Below are positions 25,501-34,680 of a stretch of DNA of 64,000 nucleotides, piece after piece; the first letter of the stretch is position 1, and each line of letters starts with the position of its first letter. A program made the position numbers and the translations under genes. The notes under the pieces were generated by a model. The model saw only the letters and a list, made by a program, of their open reading frames with translations. It searched no databases and was not told where the DNA came from. The stretch is from Epinephelus fuscoguttatus (taxonomy: Eukaryota; Chordata; Actinopteri; Perciformes; Serranidae), in the NCBI RefSeq assembly GCF_011397635.1, contig NC_064773.1, positions 20,686,449 through 20,750,448 on the forward strand. Reading direction: 5' to 3'.

Positions 25501-28500
25501 GTAGCCTCGGCCACCAGTGTGTGAATGTGTGGATGCTACACCCTTTTTTCATCTTTCAGTGACTCCCTCGAATGTTTGTGTTGACGTTTTTGGTGCGTCG
25601 TACCACGTTGCATAATTTGCCATAACGCTAAACCTCATGTCAAATTGAGTAACCTTGCAAACTCTGAATTCACTCTGCTAATAAGGGGCGCTACATGATA
25701 CAATTATGTGGCCATAACTTAAAGCCCTCATCCAGTTCCAAATCCAAATTGAACATTTGTGTATGTGAACCCACACTACGACTGTTACATGAATGGTCCA
25801 AAGTCTGTATAAGTGATCATCATTAATCATCTTTTTGGGGGGGAAATGTACAGTGTTTATCTTCTCAGTTTTTTTTTACTTGTATGTGACCTCACAAGCT
25901 TTCTCTTCTGCTTTTCTCACAGGCACATTGGGCATGTAGGATGGGATCCAAACACAGGCTTTGATGTAAGTGCAACAAGAATGTAAGGTTAATGCACACG
26001 CTTGTTCGTATGCGTGTCTCTGCACACGTTAGTGTGAATATGAGTATGTGACCTCTACATATTCTCAAAACTTGGCCCCTGGTTTATCTGTTTGTCAGTC
26101 ACACATCCCTCTTCCAGACAGATTTTCCAAAATTTAATATCAGCTCCCAAAACATTACGCCGAGCAGCGCGGCCAAGTCATCAGGAGGGTTACACAAGGA
26201 GATTTTGGAAGGGGAGAGAATCAACCTGCATCTGCATAATCCATGGACTCGTTCCCAAAAAGCATCATCAGTAATTATGCTGGACGCGGGATGATGAGTA
26301 TGAGATCACGCAGGTCAGAGGACTTAAATGAAAGAGATGAAATTCAGATGATTCGGTTTCATAAGTTAATGCTTTCAAGGACTTAGATTGATTTGAATGG
26401 GTGACGTCAGTCAAATAACGCTCGCTCACCTCTCAAATCCTAGGGGCTTAAAGCCGGAGCACAAATGAGTGGATTCACAAATGAGCAAGGGAAATATTTG
26501 ATCGTCCTGCCAGCTAATTTTTTTTGTCTCTTTTTTCCTCTTACACTATAGGTACTGTAGATGTTTAAAGTGATAATCCACCCTAAAAAGCACTTTAAAA
26601 TTTTCTTTACACAGCGTGGCAGCTGTGCTCAACCTGATTAATGTTAGTTACATTGCACGTAGTACATTTACTCATGTATTGTACATATGAATTTGAAGTA
26701 CTTGTACTTTACTTGAGTCTGTTCTTTGAATGCCACTTTATACTTCCACTCCTATACCTTCCAGAGGGACATACTGTACTTTACTGCATTTATCTGAAAG
26801 CTATAGTCACTACAAGTACAGCTAAAATACTTAGTCAAAGTGGTTTTCAAGAGTGTTTCACATGAAAATAGACCTAATGGACATAAAACAGAGAGGGCAA
26901 TTCAATATATAATACATTTAAAATAGTTTAAAACATGGATTAACTGATTCATAAAATCATGGAGTTGTAAAACTATAAATCAAGTAAGGTTTTAAAAGAG
27001 TTGCAGGAGCGTAAAGTGTAAAAAGAAAGAGTTTCAGACCTGTATCAGGAAAGTCAGAGCGAGTTAAAGGCTGAAGTGAACTGATAGTTTTTTAGCTTTC
27101 TTTAAAAATATTTTTCCATCTGGCTGCGCTGATATCTGTAGGGAGTGTGAGCTTTGGGGCGTTACTGACAAAGGCTACATCACCGATCCCTGATTTAAGT
27201 CTTTTTTTTTTCCTTATTTACTTGGCGAAAAAATGTGAGTTTTTTTGGACGTTTCTTACTATTTCAATGCAAGACTTTTACTCGTAACAGACTATTTTTA
27301 CAATGTGGTGTTAGTACTTTTACTGAAAGATCTGAATACTTCCTCCACCACTGATAATCAGTAACCAGTTGTGGTAGGAAATAAGTATCTAAAAATCTAA
27401 AGGTGCAGTACACATCATCTGCCAATGCCAAGAGCAGTAACTGCCCCAGGATGTGACATCTAGCACAGTTAATATACAGTAGAAAGAGGACGTAATGATG
27501 ACACAGTGAAACAACATCATACATTATTATTCATGGCTTTATCTTTATCGTCTCTGCTGTCAACAGAACCCCATATAAAAAGCAGAAGCAGCTGAAGGGG
27601 AACTCTTGTGACAAGTGATAAAAGCTCTGGACAGACTTGTTCTAACTTGTATTCAAATCTGGGTTAATGAGAACTGTTTTCTTCCCCTGCTGCCAACCTG
27701 TTAGTGTCACCCCACACCACCAGATGGCAGCATAATGGCTGGTATTGTGGTCTCATGTTGAGCTGTCTACATATCTTAAAGCCACTACATCACAACTCAT
27801 TTTAGAGAAGTTACCTCTCTCAGACTCTTTCCTGAATGGACCAGTTGATATGCTTGAATAGATTTCTAGCAGCTGGTGTCACACTGTGTAATCCTGCTTT
27901 TTCAAATGTCCCTTTTAATCCCAACCGAACCAAACTCAACACTCAACATGCCCGCCACATAATGTGTCACTGAGCTGCAAAGCTCATAAACACAGATTAA
28001 AACCAGTTGAATCACATCACAGGTTTTAACCTATAGGGCATGGGATCATGCATGTGCAGGAATGTGCTCAAACATGAGCCACCAGTATGTGTAAGTTACT
28101 GCCTGTTGTGCCCAAAGGAGAATCATTAGTAGTATCCGTCTTGTTCTATTAAATCAAACCCCATTGTCGTAATTGCATACAATAAACCCAAGCCACACAC
28201 AGTGACATTCTCTCTTTCCTTTCCTCAGTTGAATAACTTGGACCCAGAGCTGAAGAATCTGTTTGATATGTGCGGCATCTCCGAGGCTCAGCTGAAGGAC
28301 AAGGAGACCTCAAAGGTCATCTACGACTTCATCGAGAAGAAAGGAGGCGTGGAAGCTGTCAAGAATGAGCTACGGAGACAAGGTAAAGCAGATGCATTGT
28401 TGGGAAAAGGGTTGTCTTCTTCCCTAAAAGCACTTGTTTGCTGACATAGTAGCAAAAGGGAATTTGGAGACTTGCTAGATTCTTTTCTTTGGATGAAAAT

Positions 28501-31500
28501 ATAGAATTGGAAAGGGAAATTAAAAAGGGAAGATCCCACATTTTTGCTTGGGAAGGTCCACAGTAAACTTGACTACACTGACTTCAGTTCGGTTGAGGTC
28601 AGCCCCTAATACACTGAACAAAAATATAAACGCAGCACTTTTGTTTTTGCTCCCATTTTTCATGGGCTGAACTCAAAGATCTAAAACATTTTCTATGCAC
28701 ACAAAAGACCATTTCCCTCAAATAAATCTGTGTTAGTGAGCACTTCTCCTTTGCCGAGATAATCCATCCCACCTCACAGGTGTGGCATATCAAGATGCTG
28801 GTTAGACAGCATGAATATTGCACAGGTGTGCCTTAGGCTGGCCACAATAAAAGGCCACTCTGAAATGTGCAGTTTTGCTTTATTGGGGGGGTCAGAAAAC
28901 CAGTCAGTATCTGGTGTGACCACCATTTGCCTCACGGAGTGCAACACATCTCCTTCGCATAGAGTTGTTGAGGTTGTTGATTGTGGCCTGTGGAATGTTG
29001 GTCCACTCCTCTTCAATGGCTGTGCGAAGTTGCTGGATATTGGCAGGAACTGGATCACGCTGTCGTATACGCCGATCCAGAGCATCCCAAACATGCTCAA
29101 TGGGTGACATGTCCAGTGAGTACGCTGGCCATGCAAGAACTGGGATGTTTTCAGCTTCCAGGAATTGTGTACAGACCCTTGCAACATGGGGCCGTGCATT
29201 ATCATGCTGCAACATGAGGTGATGGTCGTGGATGAATGGCACAACAATGTGCCTCAGGATTTCGTCACGGTATCTCTGTGCGTTCAAAATGCCATCAATA
29301 AAATGCACCTGTGTTCGTTGTCCATAACATACGCCTGCCCATACCATAACCCCACCGCCACCATGGGCCACTCGATCAACAACGTTGACATCAGCAAACC
29401 GCTCACCCACACAATGCCACACACGCTGTCTGCCATATGCCCTGAACAGTGAAAACCAGGATTCATCCATGAAGAGAACACCTCTCCAACATGCCAGACG
29501 CCATCGAATGTGAGCATTTGTCCACTCAAGTCAGTTACGACGACGAACTGCAGTCAGGTCGAGACCCCAATGAGGACGACGAGCATGCAGATGAGCTTCC
29601 CTGAGATGGTTTCTGACAGTTTGTGCAGAAATTCTTTGGTTATGCAAACCGATTGTTGCAGCAGCTGTCCGGGTGGCTGGTCTCAGACCATCTTGGAGGT
29701 GAACATGCTGGATGTGGAGGTCCTGGGCTGGTGTGGTTACACGTGGTCTGCGGTTGTGAGGCCGGTTGGATGTACTGCCAAATTGTCTGAAACGCCTTTG
29801 GAGACGGCTTATGGTAGAGAAATGAACATTCAATTCACGGGCAACAGCTCTGGTGGACATTCCTGCAGTCAGCATGCCAATTGCACGCTCCCTCAAAACT
29901 TGCGACATCTGTGGCATTGTGCTGGGTGATAAAACTGAACATTTTAGAGTGGTCTTTTATTGTGCCAGATACTGACTGGTTTTCTGACCCCCCAGACCCC
30001 CCCAATAAAGCAAAACTGCACATTTCAGAGTGGCCTTTTATTGTGGCCAGCCTAAGGCACACCTGTGCAATAATCATGCTGTCTAATCAGCATCTTGATA
30101 TGCCACACCTGTGAGGTGGGATGGATTATCTCGGCAAAGGAAAAGTGCTCACTAACACAGATTTAGACAGATTTGTGAACAGTATTTGACGGGAAATGGT
30201 CTTTTGTGTGTATAGAAAAAGTTTTAGATCTTTGAGTTCAGCCCATGAAAAATGGGAGCAAAAACAAAAGTGTTGCGTTTATATTTTTGTTCAGTGTATT
30301 TTCTACGTAAAACTCCACACCTAGGTGCACCGGGGCTCATGGACAAGCCACCATCCTATTTCTATCCTTGGTGCGCCGAAATAAACACCTCCATAGCAGC
30401 TCTTCCTCTCTGCTTCCATGGCAGCTTGTCACCTCTTCTTATCTCTTGCTGCCACTGTCGCTCTTATGTGTGCCAAAAAATATCCGGAGCACATGACCCA
30501 CAGTCCTGTCATTATAGAGACAATGGCCAGAAAGATATTACCTGTGGAGGTGAGCTCTTTAGGCAAGGAATCATGTTTAAATTAGTGGGTTCCCGCACAT
30601 GACTTTAAGCTACTGCAGAGGTGGAAGAATTACAGATCATTTATAAGGCTTTAATGTCAGGGCCCCAGGCCCAGAAATGGCTACACCTGACCCCAAACGT
30701 CCAGTTCCTTCGATTAGTGTGAACTCTTTTGCAGGACACCGACCTTGTGACATAAAGGCTGATTGACAATTTAAGACAGTGTAACTAATGAGGTGGTTTC
30801 ATCCCCAGATCCGCCGCGGTGGAGCGGTAGGTTACTGTGCATGATGTGCTGTGACAGCTCATGACTGTGCATGATAAGTTGGACTGTACTGTGACCCGAG
30901 AATTCAGTCAGAGCCTGTGAGGTTTTCGCAGTTACTGAAGTTCAGTGTTTGCTTTTTCACACAGTGTGAACTTGAGTTGGACGTGTCATCAGTAGCTGAC
31001 TCTGTGGCGTCGTGATGACAGCCAGAGGCATTAATAACACAGCATTCCCACAGTTTTTAATAACATGATTGAAAGCATTCACATGCAAGAAGGCTGCCCC
31101 CAGTGGCTTGATCATATAACTGCATGATGCACTGACACTTGAAGAGTTGGGAAGCTGATAAACATTATTGACAGATGTGCTTTGAAATCCTGTGTGACTT
31201 TCCAGATCTTCCAGCTGTCCTTCCATGAATTATATTTTTTGGATTTAGTCTAAAATCTAAAATGATATTTGGATGTTGTTCATGGCTGCAGTGTGAACTC
31301 TGAGTGATGTGACATGATAAGAACAACTTTGCTCTTTTTAACTTCAGGTTATCTTTGTTGTTTTCTACCCAGCTCCTCCGCCTCCTCCATCCAGAGGCGG
31401 CCCTCCTCCCCCACCTCCACACCACAGCTCGGCCCCTCCTCCCCCTCCTCCTGCCAGGGGGCGAGGTGCCCCACCACCTCCTCCCCCCTCCAGAGCTCCC

Positions 31501-33492
31501 GTCTCTGCGCCCCCTCCTCCCCCTCCATCCCGACCGGGCATGTCGGCTCCACCGCCTCCCCCGCCCAGCAGAGGCTCACTCCCGCCTCCCCCTCCACCGG
31601 CCCATGCCTCAATTCCGGTGGCGCCTCCCCCACCACCTCCACCTCCCTCATCTTCATCCGGAGGACCGCCTCCTCCCCCTCCACCTCCACCACCTCCTGG
31701 CCCTCCACCCCCTGCTCCTCCGATGCCCACGGAGGCTAATGGAGGGGACGGCAGCATGGCCGCACCCGGTAAGTCGGCCCTGCTGAGTCAGATCAGAGAA
31801 GGCACCCAGCTGAAGAAGGTGGAGCAGAAAGAGAGGCCGGTGTCCAGCACCGGCAGAGACGCACTTCTGGACCAAATCCGACAAGGGATCCAGCTCAAAA
31901 CGGTCAGCGCTCCTTCGTTACACACAGCACGTCTCGATCAAATATGTATCCATCTCTACCCTGAGATTTAACTCCTTCTGTCTTCTTTACAGAGGGATGA
32001 CAGCACAGATTCAACCCCCTCCACCCCAGCCCCCTCGGCAGGCATAGTCGGGGCCTTGATGGAGGTGATGCAGAAACGGAGCAAGGCTATTCACTCTTCA
32101 GGTACACCAACACACTACTCACTTAGCCTATAATATTAAATTTGTTTCCTGCTTCCTGTAATGTGCAGTTGAAATCCACAGGAATGTCTACACAGCACTT
32201 ACCATGGGACTCTCACATAACCTGTGCACTAAAATCCAAGTCTTATTTTTAGAGTTGTATGCCTGGTAATTCCCAAACAGACAGGAACAAAACTAAAAGT
32301 GAAACTCATGTCTACTCTCTTCAAAGCCAGACTCCATTGACAAAAACAGTAATTTTACCTCACTGAACACAGGAGCTGCTGGTCACCACTGCCCCAATCA
32401 GTTGATGACTTTGCTGAATCCGAACTAATCCCTTACTCCACTAAAGTCACAGAATAACACAAACTAACAAATTGATGGAGGCAGTGGTAGATCAGCAGCT
32501 CCCGTGTTCAGGAAGGTAAAATTACTGTTTTTGTAAATGGACTCTGGCCTTGAAGAGAACGTAGCTAGGTTTCACTTTCTCCTCAATTTCCTGTCAGTTA
32601 GGGAGGTCTGCTTGGGACGTACTGAGCATACGACGGGAGATAACCTCCTTAATCTTTACTTCAAGATCCACAGAGTTTAATATATTCAGCATCATACTTG
32701 TGTTTGGTCATGTGGTCGAGCTTGTTTGCATACTCTGAAAAGTAGCTGTCTGTTATTCACTCACTCTACGGCAGGGAATGGGAGTTTAAAATAAAACACC
32801 TGTGCCAGAAATTCACTGTACATCAAAATAAAGTGTGTATTTTACAAACTTGACACGTTGGAAAGTCACTTGTGGTTCATTCAAAATGGACCCGTGACCC
32901 ACTTTTGGACCGCGACCCACCAGTTGGGAACCACTGATTTAGCAGACACTTCTGCCAAAAGAAACTTCAGTGAGTTCAGATTATTTCACAGTTAATTTGA
33001 GTGGCTCCTGGGGACTTGAACTCCACCTTACAAGAGCTTTGAGTAATTAACTCTGCCTCTTCAACCTTTAAAAATGGAGCAGCTGTTTGACACCCGGCAC
33101 TCAGACTTTACGTCATTTCTTGTATGTCAGATGACACACTGTTGCCAAAATGTAAATTAGACTTTCACCACTTCCTCATCAGTCTAGAAACAACTTTGTG
33201 ACTCCTTTTTTTCTATTTTAAGCCTCTTAGTTGAGGAAACTTTCCTTCTTTTAAAATAGATTCAAAGGGGATACACAATAAAGGTTTACTCTAGTACAAA
33301 CAGCAAAATAGAAGACATGCATGACGTTCTTGCCACCACAAAAAAAAACAACAATGTTATCTGGAAGAGAAAATGCTTTGCAAATGGCTGTTTTCAGTAC
33401 ACCTCCTGAAAGTCTTCTTTTCTTCCACAGATGAGGATGACGACGATGAGGATGAGGAGGACTTTGAGGATGATGATGAATGGGAGGACTAG
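5328..33492 (+). CDS. wasl: wasl: actin nucleation-promoting factor N-WASP (11 coding exons, 509 aa)
   Basis: N-WASP links Cdc42 and PIP2 signals to Arp2/3-driven branched actin assembly. Joining exons 5328-5432, 15115-15249, 15491-15577, 16827-16923, 19907-19930, 25137-25320, 25923-25965, 28229-28382, 31373-31902, 31993-32101 and 33431-33492 gives 1530 nt in one continuous frame (509 codons plus TAG; human is 505 aa). Domains: WH1 about residues 20-141; lysine-rich PIP2-binding stretch about 183-196; CRIB/GBD about 199-240 with the I-x-x-P-x-x-F-x-H-x-x-H-V-G pattern; the regulatory tyrosine in [10 protein letters not shown]; proline-rich region about 277-400; two WH2 motifs about 409-426 and 437-453; the [20 protein letters not shown] connector; and an acidic tail ending DDEWED. 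All introns are GT-AG. Whether this is the teleost a or b copy cannot be told here. Confidence 0.97.
7249..7308. repeat. (TG)n microsatellite
   Basis: An uninterrupted TG run of about 60 bp in wasl intron 1. Confidence 0.97.
8162..8227. repeat. Short hairpin-forming inverted repeat
   Basis: GGTCCCTGTTTACTTCCT at 8162-8179 is matched by its near-perfect reverse complement AGGAAGTACAAAGGGACC at 8210-8227. The arms are 18 bp with two mismatches and the loop is about 30 bp. It may be a remnant of a foldback element. Confidence 0.7.
8930..10158. mobile_element. Non-autonomous DNA transposon with CAGGGCTTGAC ends and 5-bp target duplication
   Basis: The left end CAGGGCTTGAC (8930) is mirrored by GTCGAGCCCTG at the right end (10158), and both ends are flanked directly by GTATG (8925-8929 and 10159-10163), an apparent 5-bp target-site duplication. 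No transposase frame is recognisable inside. A second element is nested at 9261-9603. The superfamily is uncertain; hAT elements normally give 8 bp. Confidence 0.7.
9261..9603. mobile_element. Nested MITE with TTA target duplication (Harbinger-like)
   Basis: The left end AGCCTCTTTCACACAGAGC and right end GCTCTGTGTGAAAAGGGCT are inverted repeats. Both are flanked by TTA (9258-9260 and 9604-9606). A 3-bp TTA duplication is typical of PIF/Harbinger elements. The interior is very GC-rich and CpG-rich, unlike its surroundings. Confidence 0.65.
10461..10512. repeat. (TG)n microsatellite, interrupted
   Basis: A TG run with TATG interruptions in wasl intron 1. Confidence 0.93.
12692..12870 (+). mobile_element. 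tRNA-derived SINE
   Basis: Starts with GGGGCGGCTGTGGCACAGGA, resembling a tRNA A box, followed by a B-box-like GGCTTGATCCCC about 45 bp on. The tail contains GCAGGTGGCACCTT-GTA-GG-AGCCTCG. A second copy with the same blocks lies at 25342-25540, which confirms an interspersed family. The exact Repbase name is not assigned. Confidence 0.85.
15115..15249 (+). CDS. wasl: wasl coding exon 2 (WH1)
   Basis: Encodes residues 36-80 in phase 0, including the WH1 hallmark [14 protein letters not shown]. The acceptor is TCCCTGCAG at 15114 and the donor GTAGGT is at 15250. Confidence 0.97.
15491..15577 (+). CDS. wasl: wasl coding exon 3 (WH1)
   Basis: Encodes residues 81-109, [14 protein letters not shown] through FAGD, matching the WH1 core of human N-WASP. 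The acceptor is TTATCCACAG, the donor GTGAGT, phase 0 on both sides. Confidence 0.97.
16278..16370 (-). mobile_element. Fragment of a SINE/L2-tail repeat, antisense
   Basis: Read on the minus strand, this stretch carries GTGTGGAGTTTGCATGTTCT and the CAAGAGGGTTCTAGG block found in the sense copies at 56755 and 60020. It is a short truncated member of that family. Confidence 0.7.
16827..16923 (+). CDS. wasl: wasl coding exon 4 (end of WH1)
   Basis: Encodes residues 110-141 plus one base, [13 protein letters not shown] through GRRQRKT. The acceptor is TGTTCACAG. The donor is GTACCA, weak beyond the GT, but phase 1 matches exon 5 exactly and the joined codon gives E of EKRRDPPN. Confidence 0.93.
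17928..18515 (-). mobile_element. Truncated hAT-type element carrying a BED finger
   Basis: The block sits in wasl intron 4 and contains a minus-strand frame with a BED-type zinc finger (see 17982-18419). It is bordered by sequences rich in GACTAGT/CTAGTC motifs near 17950 and 18500. No catalytic hAT domain follows. The boundaries are approximate. Confidence 0.6.
17982..18419 (-). pseudogene. N-terminal hAT/ZBED transposase fragment with BED zinc finger
   Basis: The 145-codon minus-strand frame contains SAVWQYFDL, then C-R-L-C, a short STGAMSSH segment and a final H-L-K-H-type histidine, which is the C-x2-C/H-x-H pattern of BED fingers. Further on, [19 protein letters not shown] resembles the segment after the BED finger in hAT transposases. 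The RNase-H-like catalytic domain and the dimerisation region are absent, so it cannot be an active transposase. Domestication is possible but nothing here supports it. Confidence 0.7.
19529..19581. repeat. (TG)n microsatellite with TC interruptions
   Basis: TG-dinucleotide tract in wasl intron 4, about 325 bp before exon 5. Confidence 0.95.
19907..19930 (+). CDS. wasl: wasl coding exon 5 (24-bp microexon)
   Basis: Encodes KRRDPPN plus split codons on both sides (phase 1 in, phase 1 out), matching the EKRRDPPNG linker of human N-WASP. The acceptor is TGTTCACAG and the donor GTATGT. At 24 bp it is a multiple of 3, so skipping it would keep the frame. Confidence 0.93.
20459..20975. mobile_element. 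Foldback MITE with TTAA at both ends
   Basis: The left arm begins TTAAAGGGGTAGTGCACCCA and the right arm ends GGGTGCACTATCCCTTTAA. The inverted similarity continues for about 50 bp at the tips and, less strictly, through most of the element. There is no coding capacity. It lies in wasl intron 5. The superfamily is not assigned; TTAA at both ends could be a target duplication or part of the repeat. Confidence 0.85.
23973..24342 (+). CDS. Possible alternative first exon of wasl (unproven)
   Basis: A 123-codon frame from ATG 23973 runs to a consensus donor (AAAG then GTATGT at 24343). The reading phase at that donor is 1, exactly the phase of the exon 6 acceptor. Splicing would therefore yield a protein that joins SVK to the [10 protein letters not shown] segment of N-WASP and lacks WH1. 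The stretch 24110-24330 is CpG-rich, unlike the rest of intron 5. The predicted peptide has a Gly-rich start and an [19 protein letters not shown] basic/serine segment; I do not recognise it. A CCCTCAG acceptor-like site lies at 24117. As a cassette exon after exon 5, that 225-bp segment would put a stop in frame. It could also be a non-coding CpG island. Confidence 0.35.
25137..25320 (+). CDS. wasl: wasl coding exon 6 (linker, basic region, start of CRIB)
   Basis: Encodes about residues 150-211, including [13 protein letters not shown], the lysine cluster [12 protein letters not shown] that binds PIP2 in N-WASP, and [12 protein letters not shown], the start of CRIB. Phase 1 in, phase 2 out. 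The donor GTGAGT is at 25321 and a SINE starts only 21 bp after it. Confidence 0.97.
25342..25540 (+). mobile_element. tRNA-derived SINE (second copy)
   Basis: Begins GGGGCGGCTGTGGATCGGGA and contains AACTCCTCCAGTCCACATGT, then GCAGGTGGCACCTTGTACGG. These are the same blocks as at 12692-12870. It sits 21 bp into wasl intron 6. Confidence 0.85.
25923..25965 (+). CDS. wasl: wasl coding exon 7 (CRIB)
   Basis: Encodes [14 protein letters not shown], the second half of the CRIB motif that contacts Cdc42. Length 43 bp, phase 2 in and 0 out, acceptor TCTCACAG, donor GTAAGT. Confidence 0.97.
26645..27352. repeat. Dispersed repeat with AGTAC-rich left part and CCACCACTG right end
   Basis: The left part is rich in GTACTTTTAC-type motifs and the right end reads TGAATACTTCCTCCACCACTG minus its first base, a sequence arrangement common in fish interspersed DNA repeats. 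The edges are approximate and no coding region is seen. It occupies much of wasl intron 7. Confidence 0.5.
28229..28382 (+). CDS. wasl: wasl coding exon 8 (GBD)
   Basis: Encodes residues 226-276: [20 protein letters not shown] through VKNELRRQ, the GTPase-binding/autoinhibitory segment. It includes the tyrosine of [10 protein letters not shown] that is phosphorylated by Src-family kinases in mammals. The acceptor is TTTCCTCAG, the donor GTAAAG, phase 1 out. Confidence 0.98.
28612..28915. repeat. Left long terminal inverted repeat of the Tc1 element
   Basis: Matches the reverse complement of about 29961-30296, including GAAAACCAGTCAGTATCTGG near the inner end and AAAAGGCCACTCTGAAATGT in the middle. 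Confidence 0.85.
28904..29917 (-). pseudogene. Tc1-like DD34E transposase with one in-frame stop
   Basis: The frame runs from ATG 29917 for 337 residues with a single internal TGA at 29533-29531 (codon 129), which splits it into 128 and 208 residues. The N-terminus is a paired-like double helix-turn-helix (residues about 1-115). The catalytic triad is present: D in MDESWF, D in QHDNARPH, and E in SPIEHVWD with 34 residues between the second D and the E, the DD34E signature of Tc1. The stop follows an RRRN motif and is compatible with CGA-to-TGA decay at a CpG. As it stands the copy should be inactive. Confidence 0.92.
29961..30296. repeat. Right long terminal inverted repeat of the Tc1 element
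   Basis: Reverse complement of the left arm. It additionally carries a segment near 30165-30195 that is missing from the left arm. Confidence 0.85.
31373..31902 (+). CDS. wasl: wasl coding exon 9 (proline-rich region and WH2 motifs)
   Basis: Encodes residues 277-453. Long runs of proline broken by SRGG, ARGRGAP and SRAP motifs bind SH3 proteins and profilin in the family. Two WH2 actin-monomer-binding motifs follow: [16 protein letters not shown] and [15 protein letters not shown]. The acceptor is TTTCTACCCAG and the donor GTCAGC, phase 0 out. A perfect internal donor (G then GTAAGT) lies at 31768/31769. Confidence 0.97.
31993..32101 (+). CDS. wasl: wasl coding exon 10 (WH2-acidic connector)
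   Basis: Encodes [17 protein letters not shown] and then [19 protein letters not shown], the central segment that contacts Arp2/3 and actin. The acceptor is TTCTTTACAG, the donor GTACAC, phase 0 in and 1 out. Confidence 0.97.
32860..32938. repeat. hAT-like repeat end (TTGGGAACCACTG)
   Basis: Contains GACCCACTTTTGGACCGCGA followed by CCCACCAGTTGGGAACCACTG minus one base, a terminus widespread in vertebrate non-autonomous hAT elements. A related TAGTTCCCAACTGGTGGGC end occurs near 57371. Only one end is clear. Confidence 0.5.
33431..33492 (+). CDS. wasl: wasl coding exon 11 (acidic tail) and stop
   Basis: Encodes [20 protein letters not shown] and TAG at 33490-33492. The tryptophan near the C-terminus inserts into Arp2/3 in the family. 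The acceptor is TCTTCCACAG, phase 1. Confidence 0.98.
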
Positions 33493-34680
33493 TGATATTT
33501 CATTTCTCTCCCCCCCCCCCAACCCATGGATGATTATGACACTAAAATAGTTCTTGTCTTTCTAAAAAGAAATCTTTAATTTCAAAATTCTAAATGTAAA
33601 TGTTCTATCAACTCGCTGTATATTTTTGTTGCCTTTATGCTTTTTTTTATTAATCTGTGCAATACCTCATTTAATCTGTAAATGTTTGTCATTCTCATAT
33701 CTTAGGTTGTTGTTTCTTTATCTCCATCACGTCTGTCTCCGTTCTGTCGGCTCCGTCTGTCTCTCGATAGCAAATATGTCACACGTCTCATTTTAACTAT
33801 GTTCTCCGTTTTCCACCTCTCCGCATCTCTTTTTTCTCCTCCCACGTCCCCAACTCTTTGATGTTCATCACCTCCATCTGTCACTCAGCCATCCCTCATA
33901 TCCGCTGCCTCCCATCACACATGTTCCCTCCCTGTCACTCTCCCATGTTCCCCAGATTAACACGTGCAATCTTACATCAAGTCGTCTCTTAGAGCTGAAT
34001 GTGTTTTCTTTTTTCTTTTGGTCAGTGATTGAAGGGCCGGCTTAGTCGCCACATATCCTTCATCAATCGTGTCTTCATTGTTCGTCACAAGGAAAAAAAA
34101 TTGAACTATTTTCATACCCTATTGCTCTCTAGTTTATTTTTACTTATTCAAATGATCCTAGTTTAGCACTCATATTTTCTTAAAACAAAGAAGAAAAAAA
34201 GGAAAACGCTCTTTTTGGAATATTTAGCTTCATTTGCTGTTGACTGTAAATTTGCTCCAGAGTTTGAGTCTTGTTATATTTTTGCACAGATTGAAAGAGG
34301 AGACTCGCTGCATGAATACAGGACATTTTCAGGTCTGTATCATTACGGAACATACATATGCTTTAAGTAACGAGGCACTTGGACATTAAGCATTGTAAGC
34401 GTTACCCGTTAACCCACCACACTACATACAGTACACGCATGGAGGTAGCCCACAGTGTTATCGCAGGCTATCTGTTGTGAATTTCCTTTTCTTTGTTTTT
34501 GTTTATTTGCCTCTGTCACACTACAGATTCAGTTGAAATCATGCTCTATTTTTCTTTTATCTTTTTCTCTTTTTTTTTTTTACAATAGCAAGCAGAGTAT
34601 TAATAAATGCCTGTTTCTTGGAATTAGGTCACTCATCATGTAAAGCTTGAGGAATAAAGACATTTTAGTTTTACACACCT
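33493..34680 (+). other. wasl: wasl 3' UTR (minimum extent)
   Basis: Non-coding, T-rich sequence after the stop. Canonical AATAAA hexamers occur at 34602-34607 and 34653-34658, and another at 36621-36626 that could give a longer form spanning the 52-bp satellite. Confidence 0.6.
34653..34658 (+). terminator. wasl: Candidate wasl poly(A) signal AATAAA
   Basis: A canonical hexamer 1.16 kb after the stop, preceded by another at 34602-34607. Which one is used cannot be told from sequence. Confidence 0.5.

Larger units (their letters stand above)
28612..30296 (-). mobile_element. Tc1-like transposon, 1685 bp, nearly intact
   Basis: Inserted in wasl intron 8 at a TA dinucleotide duplicated on both sides (28610-28611 and 30297-30298). 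The ends are inverted repeats starting CACTGAACAAAAATATAAAC. The inverted similarity extends about 300 bp inward on both sides (to about 28915 and from about 29961), with an indel of about 20 bp between the arms. It encodes one transposase on the minus strand (29917-28904). Good preservation of both ends suggests fairly recent insertion. Confidence 0.95.

Noticed and set aside
28811-29929. Plus-strand frames across the Tc1 element
   Set aside because: Antisense shadows of the minus-strand transposase.
31349-31884. Minus-strand Gly-rich and Glu-rich frames opposite wasl exon 9
   Set aside because: Shadows of the proline codons in the real plus-strand exon.
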